Source: Callorhinus ursinus
Taxonomy: Eukaryota > Chordata > Mammalia > Carnivora > Otariidae
Length of the DNA: 64,000 nt
Direction: 5' to 3'
Assembly (NCBI RefSeq): GCF_003265705.1
Contig: NW_020312966.1
Location: forward strand, 21,017,436 to 21,081,435
Shown here one piece after another: positions 46,534 through 57,125 of this stretch (within the stretch, counting starts at the first letter, position 1; each line of letters starts with the position of its first letter). The position numbers and the translations under genes are program-made. The notes below the pieces were generated by a model that had not been told where the DNA came from, did no database searches, and saw only the letters and a list, made by a program, of their open reading frames with translations.

Positions 46534-46724
46534 GGGCGCCTGGATGGCTCAGTCATTTAAGTGTCTGCCTTCAGCTCAGGTCATGATCCTGGGATCCTGG
46601 GATTGAGTCCCACATTGAGCTTCCTGCTTTTCCCTCTGCCTCTGCCTGCCACTCCCCCTGCTTGTGCTCTCTCTCCCTCTCTCTCTCTGTGTCAAATTAA
46701 TAAATAAAATCTTAAAAAAAAAAA
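46534..46724 (+). mobile_element. Can-SINE in L1 5' UTR
   Basis: The head reads agggcgcctggatggctcag. The 'ctccctgctcagcggggagcctg' portion is missing. Flanks aagactgggaaacata (46,518-46,533) and aagcctgggaaagata (46,725-46,740) match at 14 of 16. Confidence 0.94.
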
Positions 46725-46859
46725 AAGCCTGGGAAAGATAGCTGTTTTGCCTAACACATACAAATAAGCATGGAGTGTCAAGCAAAATGAGGAAACAGAG
46801 GAATACATTCCAAATGAAAGAATAAGATAAAACCTCGGAGTGGGGGGAATTTTGATGAA

Positions 46860-47895
46860 ACAGAGATAAATAATTTACCTGACAAAGACTACAAATAATA
46901 GTCATGAAGATGCTTACTGAATTGGGGAAAAGAATGGACGGACACAGAGAGAACTTCAACAAAGGGATAGAAAATATAAGAAAGTACCAAAGAGCTGAAG
47001 AATACAATAACTGAACTGAAGTATACACTAGAGGAGTTCAACAGCAAACTAGATGAAACAGAAGAAAGAATCAATGATCTGAAAGACAAGGCAGTGGAAC
47101 TCACCCAAATAAAGCAACAACAACAAAAGAATTTTTAAAAGTTCAGATAGCTTAAAGGACCTTCAGGACAACATCAAGCAGGGTAACATTTGCATTATAG
47201 AAGTACCAGAGAAGAAGAGGGGGTGGGCAGAAAACATATTTGAAGAAATAATGGCTGAAAACTTCCCTGAACTGGGGAAGGAAACAGACATTCAGATTGA
47301 GGAATCTCAGAGAGTTCCAAGCAAGATGAACCCCAAAAGACCCACACCAAGACATATTACAATTAAAATGTCCAAAGATAGGGGCACCTGGGTGACTCAG
47401 TCAGTTGGGTGTCTGACTGATCAGCTCAGGTCATGATCTCATGGGTCATGAGATCCAGCCCCACCTCCGGCTCCCCAGTTAGTAGGGAGTCTGCTTGAGA
47501 TTATCCCCCTCTGCCACAGCCCCACTCACTCTCTCTCTCTCTCTCTCTCTCTCAAATAGATAAATACATCTTTAAAAAATAAAATAAAATGTACAAAGAT
47601 AAAGATAAAATCTTAAAAGCAAGAGAAAAACAACTTATTAGATACAAGGGTACCCCATTAGACTATCAGTAGATTTTTCAGCAGAAACTTTGCAGGCCAA
47701 AAGAGAGTGGCATGATATATTTAAAGTGCTGAAAGGAAAAAACTTCAAGAGAACTCTACCTGGCAAGTTTATCATTCAGAATTGAAGGAGAAATAAAGAA
47801 TTTTCCAGACAAGCAGAAGCTAAAGGAGTTCATCACCACTAAACCAGGCTCACAAGAAATGTTAAAAGGACTTCTTTCAGCTGAAAATAAAGGTC
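46860..47895 (+). pseudogene. Degenerate L1 ORF1
   Basis: The coiled-coil half is recognisable at about 46,890-47,130 (short open pieces with repeated Glu/Lys). The RNA-binding half is at 47,251-47,380 (NFPELGKETDIQIEESQRVP, then RPTPRHITIKMSK), where a SINE cuts it. The C-terminal domain resumes after 47,602 and ends near the 'ttcatcaccactaaaccaggctcacaagaaatg' stretch at 47,830-47,870. Stops and shifts make it non-functional. The minus frame at 46,576-47,028 on the other strand is a chance frame. Confidence 0.8.
47381..47585 (+). mobile_element. Can-SINE in L1 ORF1
   Basis: Complete element with a (ct)n run at 47,529-47,554. L1 bases aaaatgtccaaagata (47,365-47,380) are repeated as aaaatgtacaaagata (47,586-47,601). 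Confidence 0.95.
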
Positions 47896-48439
47896 ACTAG
47901 TTGGTAATTAGAAAACATATGTGAAAATCTCATTGGTAAATGTAAATATATAGTGAGTAAGTTAATCACTTATAAAGTGACTATGAACGTTAAAGGACAA
48001 AGTAGTAAAAATAACAATAACTATAGTTATTGTTGAGGGATACACAAAATAAAAAAGATGGAAAATGTGAAATCAAAAACATAGAATGTGGGATGGAGAG
48101 AGTAAAAACGCAGAGTTTTAAAATGCATTCAAACTTAACTTGCTATCAACCTAAAATAGACTGGTCTATCTATATATATTACATATATACAGATATATGT
48201 AAATATGCTTATATATAAATATAAGTAAACATATATATATAAGCTGTTATATGTGAGCCTCATGGTAATCACAAAGCCAAGACCTATAATAATACACAAA
48301 AAATAAGGAGAAAGGAACCTAAGCATAACACTATAGAAAGTCATCAAACCACAAAGGAAGAAAGCAAGAGAAGAAAAAAGGAACAGAGTAGAACTACAAA
48401 ATAGCCAGAAAACCACTAACAAAATGGCAATAAGTACAT

Positions 48440-50191
48440 ACTTATCAATAATTATTTTAAATGTAAATGGACTAAATTCTCCAATCAAAATGTTAGAGTG
48501 GCTAAATAGAAAAAAAATACTGGACCCATCTATATTTTGTCTACAAAGAGATTCACATCAGATGGAAGGACACACAGGCTGAAAGTGAAGGGATGGAAAA
48601 AGATATTTCATGCAAACGGAAACCAAAAGAAAGCTGGGGTAACTAAACTTAGACATAATAGACTTTAAAATGAAGGCTATAACAAAAGACAAAGATGGGC
48701 ATTACTTAACAAAAAGGGGTTAATTCAACAAGAAGATATAACATTTGTAAACGTATTTATCCAACATAGGAGCCTATAAGCAGGTATTAACAGATCTAAA
48801 GGAAAAAATGGACAGCAATACAATAATAGTAGGAGACTTTAATTCCCCACTTAAATTAATGTATAGATCACCCAAATAGGAAATAGGAAATCAGTAAGGA
48901 AACATCAGCCTTAAATGACACATTAGACCAGATGGACTTAATAGATATATGTAAAACATTCCATCCAAATCAGCAGAATACACATTCTTCTCAAGTGTAC
49001 ATGGAATGTTCTCCAGGATAGATCATATGCTGGGCCACAAAACAAGTCTCAATAAATTTAAGAAGACTGAAATTATATTAAGCATCTTTTCTGACCACGG
49101 TGGTATGAAACTAGAAATCAATCAAAAGAAGAAAACTGGAAAAATCATGAATGTGTGGAGTTTAAACAACATGATACTGAGCAATCTGTAGGTCAACCAA
49201 GAAATCAAAGGAGAAAAAAAAAAACCTTGAGACAAATGAAAATGGGAATATAACATACCAAAATCTATGAGGTAAAGTAAAAACAATTCTAAGAGGAAAG
49301 TTCACATAGTGATATAGGCCTACCTCAAGAAACAAGAGAAATCTCAAAGAAATGATCTAACTTTACACCTAAAGGAATTAGAAAAAGAAAAATAAATGAA
49401 TGCCCATGCTAGTAGAAGGAAGGAAATAATAAAGATCAGAGTGGAAATAAATGAAATAGAAACTAAAAAGACAATTAAAAAGATCAATGAAACTAAGAGC
49501 TGAGAAGATAAACAAAATTGGAAAACCTTTGCCAGACTCACTAAGAAAAAGGGAGAAGCCTCAAATAAAATCAGAAATGAAAGAGGAGAAATTATAACTG
49601 ATACGGCTGAAGTACAAAAGATCATAAGAGACCTATGAATTATAGGCCAACAAATTGGACAACCTAGAAGAAATAGATAAATTTCTAGAAACATGCAATC
49701 TTCCAAGACTGAATCATGAAAAAATAGAAAATCTAAATAGACCAATTACTAGTAAGGAGATTGAATCTGTAATCAATGTACTCTCAACAAACAAAAGTCC
49801 AGGACCAAGACACTTCACCAGTGAATTCTACCAAACATTCAAAGAAAGTTAATACCTATCCTTCTGAAACTCTTCTAAAAAACTGAAGAGGTAGGAATGC
49901 TCCCAAACTCATTTTATGAGGCCAGCATTACATGGATACCAAAACCAGACAAGGACACCACAATAAGAAAAGATCAAAGACCAATACCCCTTAGAAACAG
50001 AGATATAAAAATCCTCAACAAAATATTAGCAAACCAAATTCAACAATATATTAGAAGGATTGTACACCATGACTAAATCTGATTTATTCCAGGGATGCAA
50101 GGATGGTTCAACATCTGCAAATCAATCAACATGCTACACCGCATTAGCAAAATAAAGGATAAAAATTCTAGGATCATCTCAATCGATGCAT
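48440..50191 (+). pseudogene. Degenerate L1 ORF2, endonuclease plus start of reverse transcriptase
   Basis: The endonuclease domain starts near 48,452 (a LNVNGLNSPI-like segment) and keeps the GDFNSPL motif (48,831-48,851), SRIDHMLGH (from 49,009) and the catalytic SDH near 49,090. The reverse transcriptase begins at about 49,630 ([11 protein letters not shown] near 49,820) and ends with an IISIDA segment at 50,190, before the FADD active site. Internal stops and shifts are present. Confidence 0.85.
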
Positions 50192-50480
50192 AAAATTCAT
50201 ATGTTGAAACTCTAACCCACAATGTGAGTGCAGGTGAGTGTGGGAGGTAATTATGTTTAAATGAGGTCATGAGGATAGAGGTCCCATATTGGGATTAGTG
50301 TCCTCACAGAAAGAGACTGGAGCTTGCTCGCTCAGCCATGTGACGATACAACCAGAAGAGTGCTATTTGCAAACCAGGAAGAATGCTCCTACCAGACATC
50401 AGATCTGCCAAAACCTTAATCTTGGGCTTCAGCCTGCAGAACTGTGAGAAATAAATGTTTATTGTTTAAGCCACCCAATG
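50192..50480 (+). repeat. MaLR-type LTR, right piece
   Basis: It continues the LTR begun at 45,560: 'ggaggtaattatgtttaaatgaggtcatgagg', 'gggattagtgtcctcacag', 'cagccatgtgacgata', 'gaactgtgagaaataaatg' (AATAAA signal) and 'tttaagccacccaatgg'. Confidence 0.7.
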
Positions 50481-51454
50481 GCTTAAACGAATTGTGTGCA
50501 CCTATGCACCCATGCATGACACCTTCTCCCTGCTGACCGTGTCTTCTTGCATGTTGTGGTGATGGAAAAGCAGAGAGAACACAGACATTCCCGTTTAGTC
50601 ACATCATGCCCATGTTGTATGGGTGCATTTGCTCCTAAAGAATTGCACAAAGAGTACTAAAGTTATGACTGATCATCCACCATGCTCTTTGGTTTATCAT
50701 AAAACATTATATTCAGGAGATGTTTACTGTTAAATACATTATATGAAATGGTGAACATCCTAATTACAGTGTATCACAATGCTGGATTAATTAAAATTCT
50801 CTACCAAGCATTTGAGTTTGTAATTTTGTTGGTTTCATTGCATTCGGTTTTTGGATGAATCCTGTTATAACATTGGTTAGTAGAACTGTGTGCAGCAAAG
50901 AGGATAAAAGAAACTTCACTGATGGCCATTCTTCCCTGTAGAGAGTGTTTGTTTGTTTGTTTGTTTTCATTCAAGACTGCCATTTAGAGAATTAAAACTG
51001 GTCTCAGAGTAAGACTTGAATATTGAGCTAGTGTAGCTGGGTCTGTTTCTTCCTGGGTAAGAATGATTTCCTCCTCTTTGTATATATTTCCCTTTGTGTT
51101 GTTCCATTCACGAATCTTCTGGCCCTGACAACCATCTACAGAAATGCTGCCAAGATGATGAGTAAGACACCCTCAGCCCAAATTATTTCCCTTTAATTTT
51201 TTCATCCTAAAACTGAATGTTCTTGAGATCTTCTAATACTGTCTGCCTTCCAAACCTGCAAGATTATCAAAATCCTTTTGGGGGAGCTTTTTAAAAGACT
51301 AAGGGCCCAGAAAATATAGAAAATGGAAATGACAAAAAAAAAATAAAGAGGATTATGAGAATCAGGACATTTCCAAACAGGAAATAAAAAGCAATACGGA
51401 AGTGTGTTAGGCAGTTGATTAATAAACATATGTTATTTTTCTGGAAAAAAGAAG
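50481..51454. other. Unassigned DNA
   Basis: No repeat family recognised except a short (tttg)n at 50,947-50,964. A minus frame at 51,202-51,429 has no motif. Confidence 0.4.
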
Positions 51455-51575
51455 TCTCAAAAGACTCCACCTCCAGAGATTTTATTTTATTAGCTCTGGT
51501 GTGGGTCCTGACTGTTGCATGTTTTTAAGCCTCATGGGTGATTTTAATGATCAACCATATTTGAGAACCAGCGGT
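51455..51575 (-). repeat. MER5A-like hAT element
   Basis: 'gactccacctccagagattttattttattagctctggtgtggg' to 'gaaccagcggttt' follows the inverted MER5A order (cagtggttctcaa... at the far end). Confidence 0.65.
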
Positions 51576-52090
51576 TTAATTTCCTGTATGAATTAAAAGA
51601 GGCTAAATGCTAGGGAGACTTATCCTAAGATCTTTTGTTTTCCTTTTGTGAACCCTTCTCTGGGCTAAGATCCTGTCCAATGGTAAGCATACATAAATGA
51701 GGTTAATGAGAAGTACTTTGAGCTTAAAGTGAAGACAGCCTGATCTGATTTTATCTGTTACTAATGGTCTGTCTTCAAACAAGTCATTTATTCTTGCAAT
51801 CAGTTTTTTCTACCTGCAAAGTGGATTTTGTAAGCAATGACTCTTACTTTATGTTTGTTGAAAATGTGATTTGAAATGTATTTATGCTGCAGCAGGTACA
51901 TTAATTAAAGCTGCTATGATTACGCATTGGCATATAAAACAAAAGATCAAACTTGCTTCTCAATATTTTCCCCCCAAACATTTTTTTGCCTACTTGATTC
52001 ATTGGTAGAAGTTCCCTTTTATTGTTTACATAAGAAATCATCCTAAGACTCAGTCTGATGGAGATATAGACAAATGCAGTAGGCTACAGA
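51576..52090. other. Non-repetitive AT-rich DNA
   Basis: No repeat recognised. The stretch around 51,880-51,960 (gctgcagcagg, acattaattaaagctgc, gattacgcattgg) is enhancer-like in motif content only. Confidence 0.3.
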
Positions 52091-52096
52091 TATATA

Positions 52097-52134
52097 ATAA
52101 AATATAATATAATATAATATAATATAATATAATA
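52097..52134. repeat. (AATAT)n pentanucleotide microsatellite
   Basis: At least six near-perfect units, 18 bases before a SINE. Confidence 0.92.
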
Positions 52135-52153
52135 AACAATAAAGATAGGCACA

Positions 52154-52332
52154 GGGGCACCTGGGTGGCTCAGTCGGTTAAGTGTCTGCCTTCAGCTCAG
52201 GTCATGATCCCAGAGTCCCAGGATCAAGCCCCGTGTCTGGCTCCCTGCTCAGCCTGCTTCTCCCTCTGACCTTCCCCTGTCTCATGCTCTCTCTCTCTCT
52301 CTCTCTCAAATAAATAAATAAAATCTAAAAAA
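52154..52332 (+). mobile_element. Can-SINE
   Basis: Standard head. The middle lacks the 'gcggggagcctg' unit ('gctcagcctgcttctcc'). A perfect duplication, aaagataggcaca, lies at 52,141-52,153 and 52,333-52,345. Confidence 0.96.
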
Positions 52333-52345
52333 AAAGATAGGCACA

Positions 52346-52789
52346 AATACACATGGTTTCTCTCATCTCAAGTAAAATCTCAAATTAACATAAAATATGT
52401 TCCATAAAATTATTTCTTATTGTTTTCAAATATGTCTTTTTTTCTTATTTGGATAATATTTCATATTTAATGCATAGATATTTAAAACCTATAAAGCATT
52501 CTTTTGTTAATATTTTCTAAATAATAGGGCTAATTTCAATGAGACATAAAAAGAAAAGTGTGGCTAATAACTAAGTATGAAAACATGGCTAGTTAGAATT
52601 TATCTGCATATGTAAACTTAATTAACATTTATTTTATTCAAATCGAGTGATGTGCATAAAATTTGAAGGGTATTTATTTTATGGCATGTTTTCATTTTGT
52701 GAAAGCTCAGATACTTTATGAATATCACAATGGCTTCAAATAACTTCAAACAGTTATTCTGAGATAATCAGGATGTTAAAATGATCGCT
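52346..52789. other. AT-rich unassigned DNA
   Basis: Nothing recognised. Confidence 0.4.
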
Positions 52790-53345
52790 CAATTTTTGTG
52801 GTGAATTTATTTTCACGGATAGCCATTATTCTGTAATCCATCAAGTGTGTGTCGGTTTGGTCTTCAGAGACAGCTTTTCTATCTATACAAAATCTTGATG
52901 ATCTAGAAAGATGGGAGGTGGTATCACCCAGCATTGAGCTGTTTTGCCAAGAGGATACTTCTTGGATGAGTTCCTTATCTATCATGAGAAGTGGCACACA
53001 TGTGGAAACCATCTCAGATCTAAACCAGCGCCATATGCATCTCGTAAAATACCACCCCCTGAGGCAGTGGAGAAAAACTCTCTCGTCCCATCTCCACCCT
53101 GTTTCCTGCAACTTCTGTGAAGTCACAGAACTTGGGGAAATAGTGGTGCTTCCTGGCCTAGATTTATCACCATCTGGGAGCCAGAATGAGATGCCTGGTG
53201 ATGCCACCACCACTTTCATCTGCCACATTCTCGGAAATTCACCACCCACGAGGTCATTCTGGACAACGCAAGTCACCTCATCCACTGGGAAGAGGAAGAG
53301 AAAGAATGGGGAAGGAGTCCTGCTTGAAAACCTCCCAGCCTGCTT
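52790..53345. other. Region with long antiparallel open frames, no known family
   Basis: The plus frame 52,849-53,514 (221 codons) is the longest open frame in the window. The minus frame 52,776-53,285 (169 codons) covers the same bases. Neither shows a domain, signal peptide, membrane helix or repeated motif that I recognise. The plus frame runs on into an L2 fossil (from about 53,360), which argues against it. A diverged LTR origin is possible ('gaatgtggcagatgaaag' on the minus strand is LTR-like). Confidence 0.3.
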
Positions 53346-53359
53346 CTATTTGCTACCAC

Positions 53360-53830
53360 ATCCTGTGTTAAAATTCCTGAGGCTGACTTCCAAGGCCATT
53401 GCTGATTCGGCCCCACCCTGCCAGTTTCTCTCCCGAGCCAAACTGGCCTCCATGATCCACAAACAGACTCATCTCAGCCTCTGTCTTCATTGCAATTGCT
53501 GCTCTTCCTCGTGATCCTTCCAGGCAGCAGCCCAAGTCTCAAATCTCATAGAAATCTTCCCTGATACCTCCAGCTCATACTACTGTTCCTCCCCTCTGAC
53601 CTCACAATTTCCTCTGTAACAAGTAATGTAGAACCTCATTATGGGCTAGCATAGACTGTCCTTTGATTGTTTCATGTGTTAACTTTAATTCCCCAATTAA
53701 ATTGTGAGCTCCTTAGGATAACTTTTGTGACTAATGTCTATTTGCTAAACTCTCCCCACTATACTTTTCCTCCAGTAACCATCAGACTGCTAAGTCCCCT
53801 AATAGGTGTTCAATAATTTATAGAATCTTA
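53360..53830 (+). repeat. L2 LINE 3' fragment
   Basis: 'cttccaaggccattgctgattcgg', 'aaatcttccctgatacctccag' and 'ttaaattgtgagctccttagg' occur in the right L2 order. Confidence 0.65.
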
Positions 53831-53907
53831 GAGTTGGAACTTTTAAATCCAGCTAATAGATGGGCAAATAAACTCTGCTATATAAGAGAGAGAACCAATT
53901 TCACAGC

Positions 53908-54112
53908 CCTTCCTTCCTTTCTTCCTTTCTTCCTTCCTTCCTTCCTTCCTTCCTTCCTTCCTTCCTTCCTTCCTTCCTCGCTTCCCTTCCCTTCCCTTCC
54001 TTCCCCTACTCCTTCTTCTTTCCCATCCTCTCCCTCTTCTTCCATTCATTCTTTTCTTCCTCTCTTCCCCCTTCCCTCCCTCCATTCCTCCTTCCTTCCC
54101 TCACTTCCATAT
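53908..54112. repeat. (TTCC)n pyrimidine microsatellite
   Basis: A near-pure ttcc core (53,930-53,978) followed by degenerate CT-rich sequence. The Pro/Ser/Phe/Leu frame (53,834-54,241) is a repeat artefact. Confidence 0.92.
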
Positions 54113-54568
54113 TCATGGAGAGTTGAAATCTCTTCACCGAAGACAGTGATACAAAGTGCAAAGATTATGCTGGGGAAAAATTTTAAAGTACTGAGAGAGC
54201 ACCTGTCTCCCTCTGAAGGTCACAACTTTGCAGTCCCATGAGGTCAAAGCAGATTGTTACTAAGGCTTATCTATCATTGATTCAATTGTGATGAATTGCT
54301 ACACATTCTTAGGAAGAAAATGACTAAGGTTGACTTAAAATCATACAGGGAGCTTGCAAATTATACCACTTATGTCCTAATGGCTCATTGCTAAGAATAT
54401 TCTTTGGAACTTTGGGACACCTTTTTCTAATTCAAGCAGTTTTGCATAGTGATTATGTCCCCGGGCTAACACATGGAAGCCTGTTATATCTACTGTGTAC
54501 CTAAGGTTTAGCACAGCATAATATTAATGCTATAAAAACAAACCAGATGTAAATGGATTTTTTTTTTC
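54113..54568. other. Unassigned DNA
   Basis: Nothing recognised. Confidence 0.4.
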
Positions 54569-54587
54569 AGAAAGCAGTGGAGCTCCA

Positions 54588-54787
54588 GGGCGCCTGGGTG
54601 GCTCAGTTGGTTAAGCGACTGCCTTCGGCTCAGGTCATGATCCTGGAGTCCCCGGATCGAGTCCCACATCAGGCTCCCTGCTCAGCAGGGAGTCTGCTTC
54701 TCCCTCTGACCCTCTTCCCTCTCGTGCTCTCTCTCATTCTCTCTCCCTCAAATAAATAAATAAAATCTTAAAAAAAAAAAAAAAAAA
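54588..54787 (+). mobile_element. Can-SINE, young subtype
   Basis: The 'aagcgactgccttcggctc' and 'gatcctggagtcccc' subtype, matching the copy at 6,914 closely. Ends in an A19 run. A perfect 19-bp duplication, agaaagcagtggagctcca, lies at 54,569-54,587 and 54,788-54,806. Among the least diverged SINEs here. Confidence 0.97.
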
Positions 54788-54806
54788 AGAAAGCAGTGGA
54801 GCTCCA

Positions 54807-55182
54807 AATCTGCACATTGGGACCATGGCAACATGCCCCCTCCCACCTGCTTCTCTGTGCTCCCTTACCCTACCATTCAAGAAGGAGGGGACACCTTCTT
54901 TCCCTATTCCCTCCATGCAAACTCATTGGGATAAGTAATCATCTCGCCTGTCCCATGGTAACTGGGAGTGAAGTTTCAAGGAAGAGCAAGGAGAACATGG
55001 GGGAAGGTAAGAGAGCTCTGTGTACCATAGCCACATTTTCTCATTTTGAAATGGGGATAAGTCGTGCAACAAAAGGTTTTTGGATCATTCTCTTGGTAGG
55101 AGAGATGATGCTTTGTCACCAACTTCTGGAATTTCTCAGACATTCTACCCCTTCCTGGGTTGTTGAGAGGATTAGAGATATT
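54807..55182. other. Unassigned DNA
   Basis: A 133-codon plus frame (54,796-55,197) starts next to a SINE tail and ends in the next SINE. No motif is seen and it is treated as chance. A donor-like 'aag|gtaaga' occurs at 55,006. Confidence 0.35.
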
Positions 55183-55377
55183 GGAGCACCTGGGTAGCTC
55201 AATTGGTTAAGTTTCCGACTCTTGGTTTTGGCTCAGGTCATGATCTCAGGGTTGTGAGCTCGAGCCCTGCATTGGGCTCTGCGCTGGGTATGGAGCCTGC
55301 TCAAGATTCTATCTCCCTCTCCCTCTGCCCCCCATACTCTCTCTCTCTAAAATAAATAAAATAAAATCTTTAAAAAG
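55183..55377 (+). mobile_element. Can-SINE, older subtype
   Basis: The head reads ggagcacctgggtagctcaattgg. The 'gactcttggttttggctc' subtype with 'gcgctgggtatggagcctg' centre. No clean target duplication. Confidence 0.92.
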
Positions 55378-55429
55378 AGAGAGAGAGTGTGTCAAGTATC
55401 TCCTTATGTAGTAATGACAATTATGAGTA

Positions 55430-55690
55430 AAATTAGTATTTATTGAGAGCTTACTAGTACTATGAGAGACTAATTAGATACTATTTGATATTAGCATAGA
55501 TGGATATTATGCTAAGCTGTTTCTTCTATTGTCACTTTTAACTCTCATAGCAACCCAGTGGGCTGTTCTGGCCAATTTATGGATGAGTCATGAAATGGAG
55601 ACAGAAGGTTAAGGAAGGCCACTCAGTAATTAAGTGACAAAGCTGATATTCAGAACCCTCCAGTCTGATGTCACAGCCCAGCACCCTGGC
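55430..55690 (-). repeat. MIR
   Basis: Nearly complete inverted MIR: 'tatttattgagagcttactag', 'aactctcatagcaacccagtggg', 'gtgacaaagctgatattcagaacc'. On the minus strand it carries AATAAA at 55,439-55,444, downstream of the exon-like segment at 55,993. Confidence 0.7.
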
Positions 55691-55992
55691 TTTCCCTGTG
55701 ACTGCTTGTAGGGCCAGGAGAACAGACACTTAGGACAGAGACTGTCTCAGGAAGTTCTGGACACATGCTCTGGTAGTTTCCAGTGGGTGTGCGAAGGAGA
55801 GGGAACAGAGGATCACGTGTGAAAGTGTATGGAGTGGGGAGGAAGGAATGGGAGAGCCCACATGTCTGTAGTCTGCTCACCCCCACCAACCTACTCACAC
55901 ACCTGCTGGGAGCCACGTGAGCTCCGAGGCAGCTCCTTCTCTCCTGCCCGAGCGACCTGTTCTCTGACTTCCGGTTTTCACTTGCACGCCTT

Positions 55993-56237
55993 TTAGAAAC
56001 CGGGACTCCTGTCTGCCTTGATCCCACAGTTCTCCTGCTTTACCGTCCTCATAGCAGACACATCAGCAGCTTGGGGCTCCACATCCTTCCCCTTCGTCTT
56101 CAGCTTCAACCAGGGACAGAGATAGATGCACGAGATCATCAAAGCCAACAGCAGGCTATTCCCAAACACCCTTGTCCACAGTAAAAATTCCTGTTTTAGT
56201 AAAATCCCAGCCTCAGAGCACCATTGAGGACTGGTTT
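55993..56237 (-). CDS. Candidate terminal coding exon of a membrane protein
   Basis: Read on the minus strand, a strong acceptor (a pyrimidine-rich run ending ttctctgttctag at 56,238) opens a 245-base segment that ends at TAA 55,993-55,995. The acceptor phase is 1, the phase usual for extracellular-domain exons of type I membrane proteins. The 80 codons encode a short lead with WCSEAG, a hydrophobic helix (VFGNSLLLALMISCIYLCPW), a basic stop-transfer run (LKLKTKGK) and a polar tail. The next AATAAA on this strand is at 55,439-55,444. I do not recognise the protein and found no upstream exons by eye up to 64,000. It could be a chance frame or the relic of a lost gene. Confidence 0.3.
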
Positions 56238-56345
56238 CTAGAACAGAGAAAAAGAAGCAGCAGGGGCTTTTGGAAAGTGAGGCTGTGGGGTGGGTGCTGG
56301 GTAAAGCTGAGGAGGCCATCACAGGTGGGATGGAAGGGAAAGGAG

Positions 56346-56386
<41 letters not shown>

Positions 56387-56404
56387 CTCTCCCTCTCTCT
56401 CTCC
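56346..56404. repeat. (CT)n microsatellite
   Basis: About 36 bases of pure ct then a cc-interrupted continuation. It produces Ser/Leu and Arg/Glu frames on both strands. Confidence 0.95.
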
Positions 56405-56914
56405 CCTGCCCCTTTGCCACATACCTGTGGGGATGTAAGGGGCATGCCTGAGAGTAGCTGTGAGGGGAAGGGGCTGGAGCAGGGGCTCTAGGTCTGCTTA
56501 TATGTGAGGAATAGATATAAACCCCCAGTGAACTGCATTTCACAAAATTCAAATGCCCCATTGAACTTTTGAAAATTAGGCACACAATGCAGAATCACTA
56601 CAGGAAAAGCAGGATGACTGTTAATCTGGAAGGCACTTCTTCTAATCTCTTTTTATCCCATCCAAATAATGGGATCTGTGGTCATCTCAGCTGCCCACTG
56701 CTCATTTGTGGTTTTATGATAACTTCATATTTGAGGGATCATCTTAGATTTAGATTGCTCTGGGTTCATGAATATAAAGAACCTCAGTAACTCCTCTACT
56801 TCTAGGCCAGAAACCGTAAGTAGAATAAAATCTGTAAAAATGAAAATAATAAGGCAAGACAAGCTTTAAGAACGAGCATTTTAATATTTCCAATTCAGTG
56901 TATCCACAGGCCAG
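56405..56914. other. Unassigned DNA
   Basis: Nothing recognised. A MIR-like or L2-like trace cannot be excluded. Confidence 0.4.
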
Positions 56915-57125
56915 TTTCTTTCTTTCCTTCCTACCCTCCTTCCTTCCATCCCTTCTTTCTTTCTTTCTTTCTTTCTTCTTTCTTTGTTTCCTTTCTCTCT
57001 TTCTTTCTTTTTCTTTCTTTCTATCTTTCTTTCTTTTTCTTTCTTTCTATCTTTCTTTCTTTCCTTCCATCCTTCCTTCCTTCCTTCCTTCCTTCCTTCC
57101 TTCCTTCCTTCCTTCTCTCTGCTCC
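56915..57125. repeat. (TTTC)n/(TTCC)n pyrimidine microsatellite
   Basis: A tttc-rich first half and a pure ttcc second half (about 57,071-57,114). Almost entirely pyrimidine on the plus strand. Confidence 0.94.

Larger units (their letters stand above)
45607..50191 (+). mobile_element. L1 with intact 5' end but truncated 3' end
   Basis: The 5' UTR starts at 'gaagcagtccaagatggcagc'. Then come ORF1, a spacer and ORF2, which stops at 50,191 within the reverse transcriptase, so the last two-thirds of ORF2, the 3' UTR and the poly(A) tail are all absent. Perfect copies of aaaattcatatgttgaa flank it at 45,590-45,606 and 50,192-50,208. Two SINEs lie inside. An AT-rich (tata)n stretch occurs at 48,168-48,243. 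All frames are broken, so it is immobile. Confidence 0.85.

Noticed and set aside
50209..50300. Donor-like 'cag|gtgagt' at 50,233 as an exon end
   Set aside because: It lies inside a MaLR-type LTR with no paired acceptor of quality. Without transcripts it is not supported.
53834..54241. 135-codon Pro/Ser/Phe frame
   Set aside because: It crosses the (ttcc)n microsatellite. No signal remains outside the repeat.
54796..55197. 133-codon plus frame
   Set aside because: Begins at a SINE tail and ends within the next SINE, with no motif.
56213..56585. Arg-Glu and Ser-Leu dipeptide-repeat frames
   Set aside because: They come from the (ct)n microsatellite at 56,346-56,404. Only the part downstream of the acceptor at 56,238 (minus strand) was kept as a candidate.
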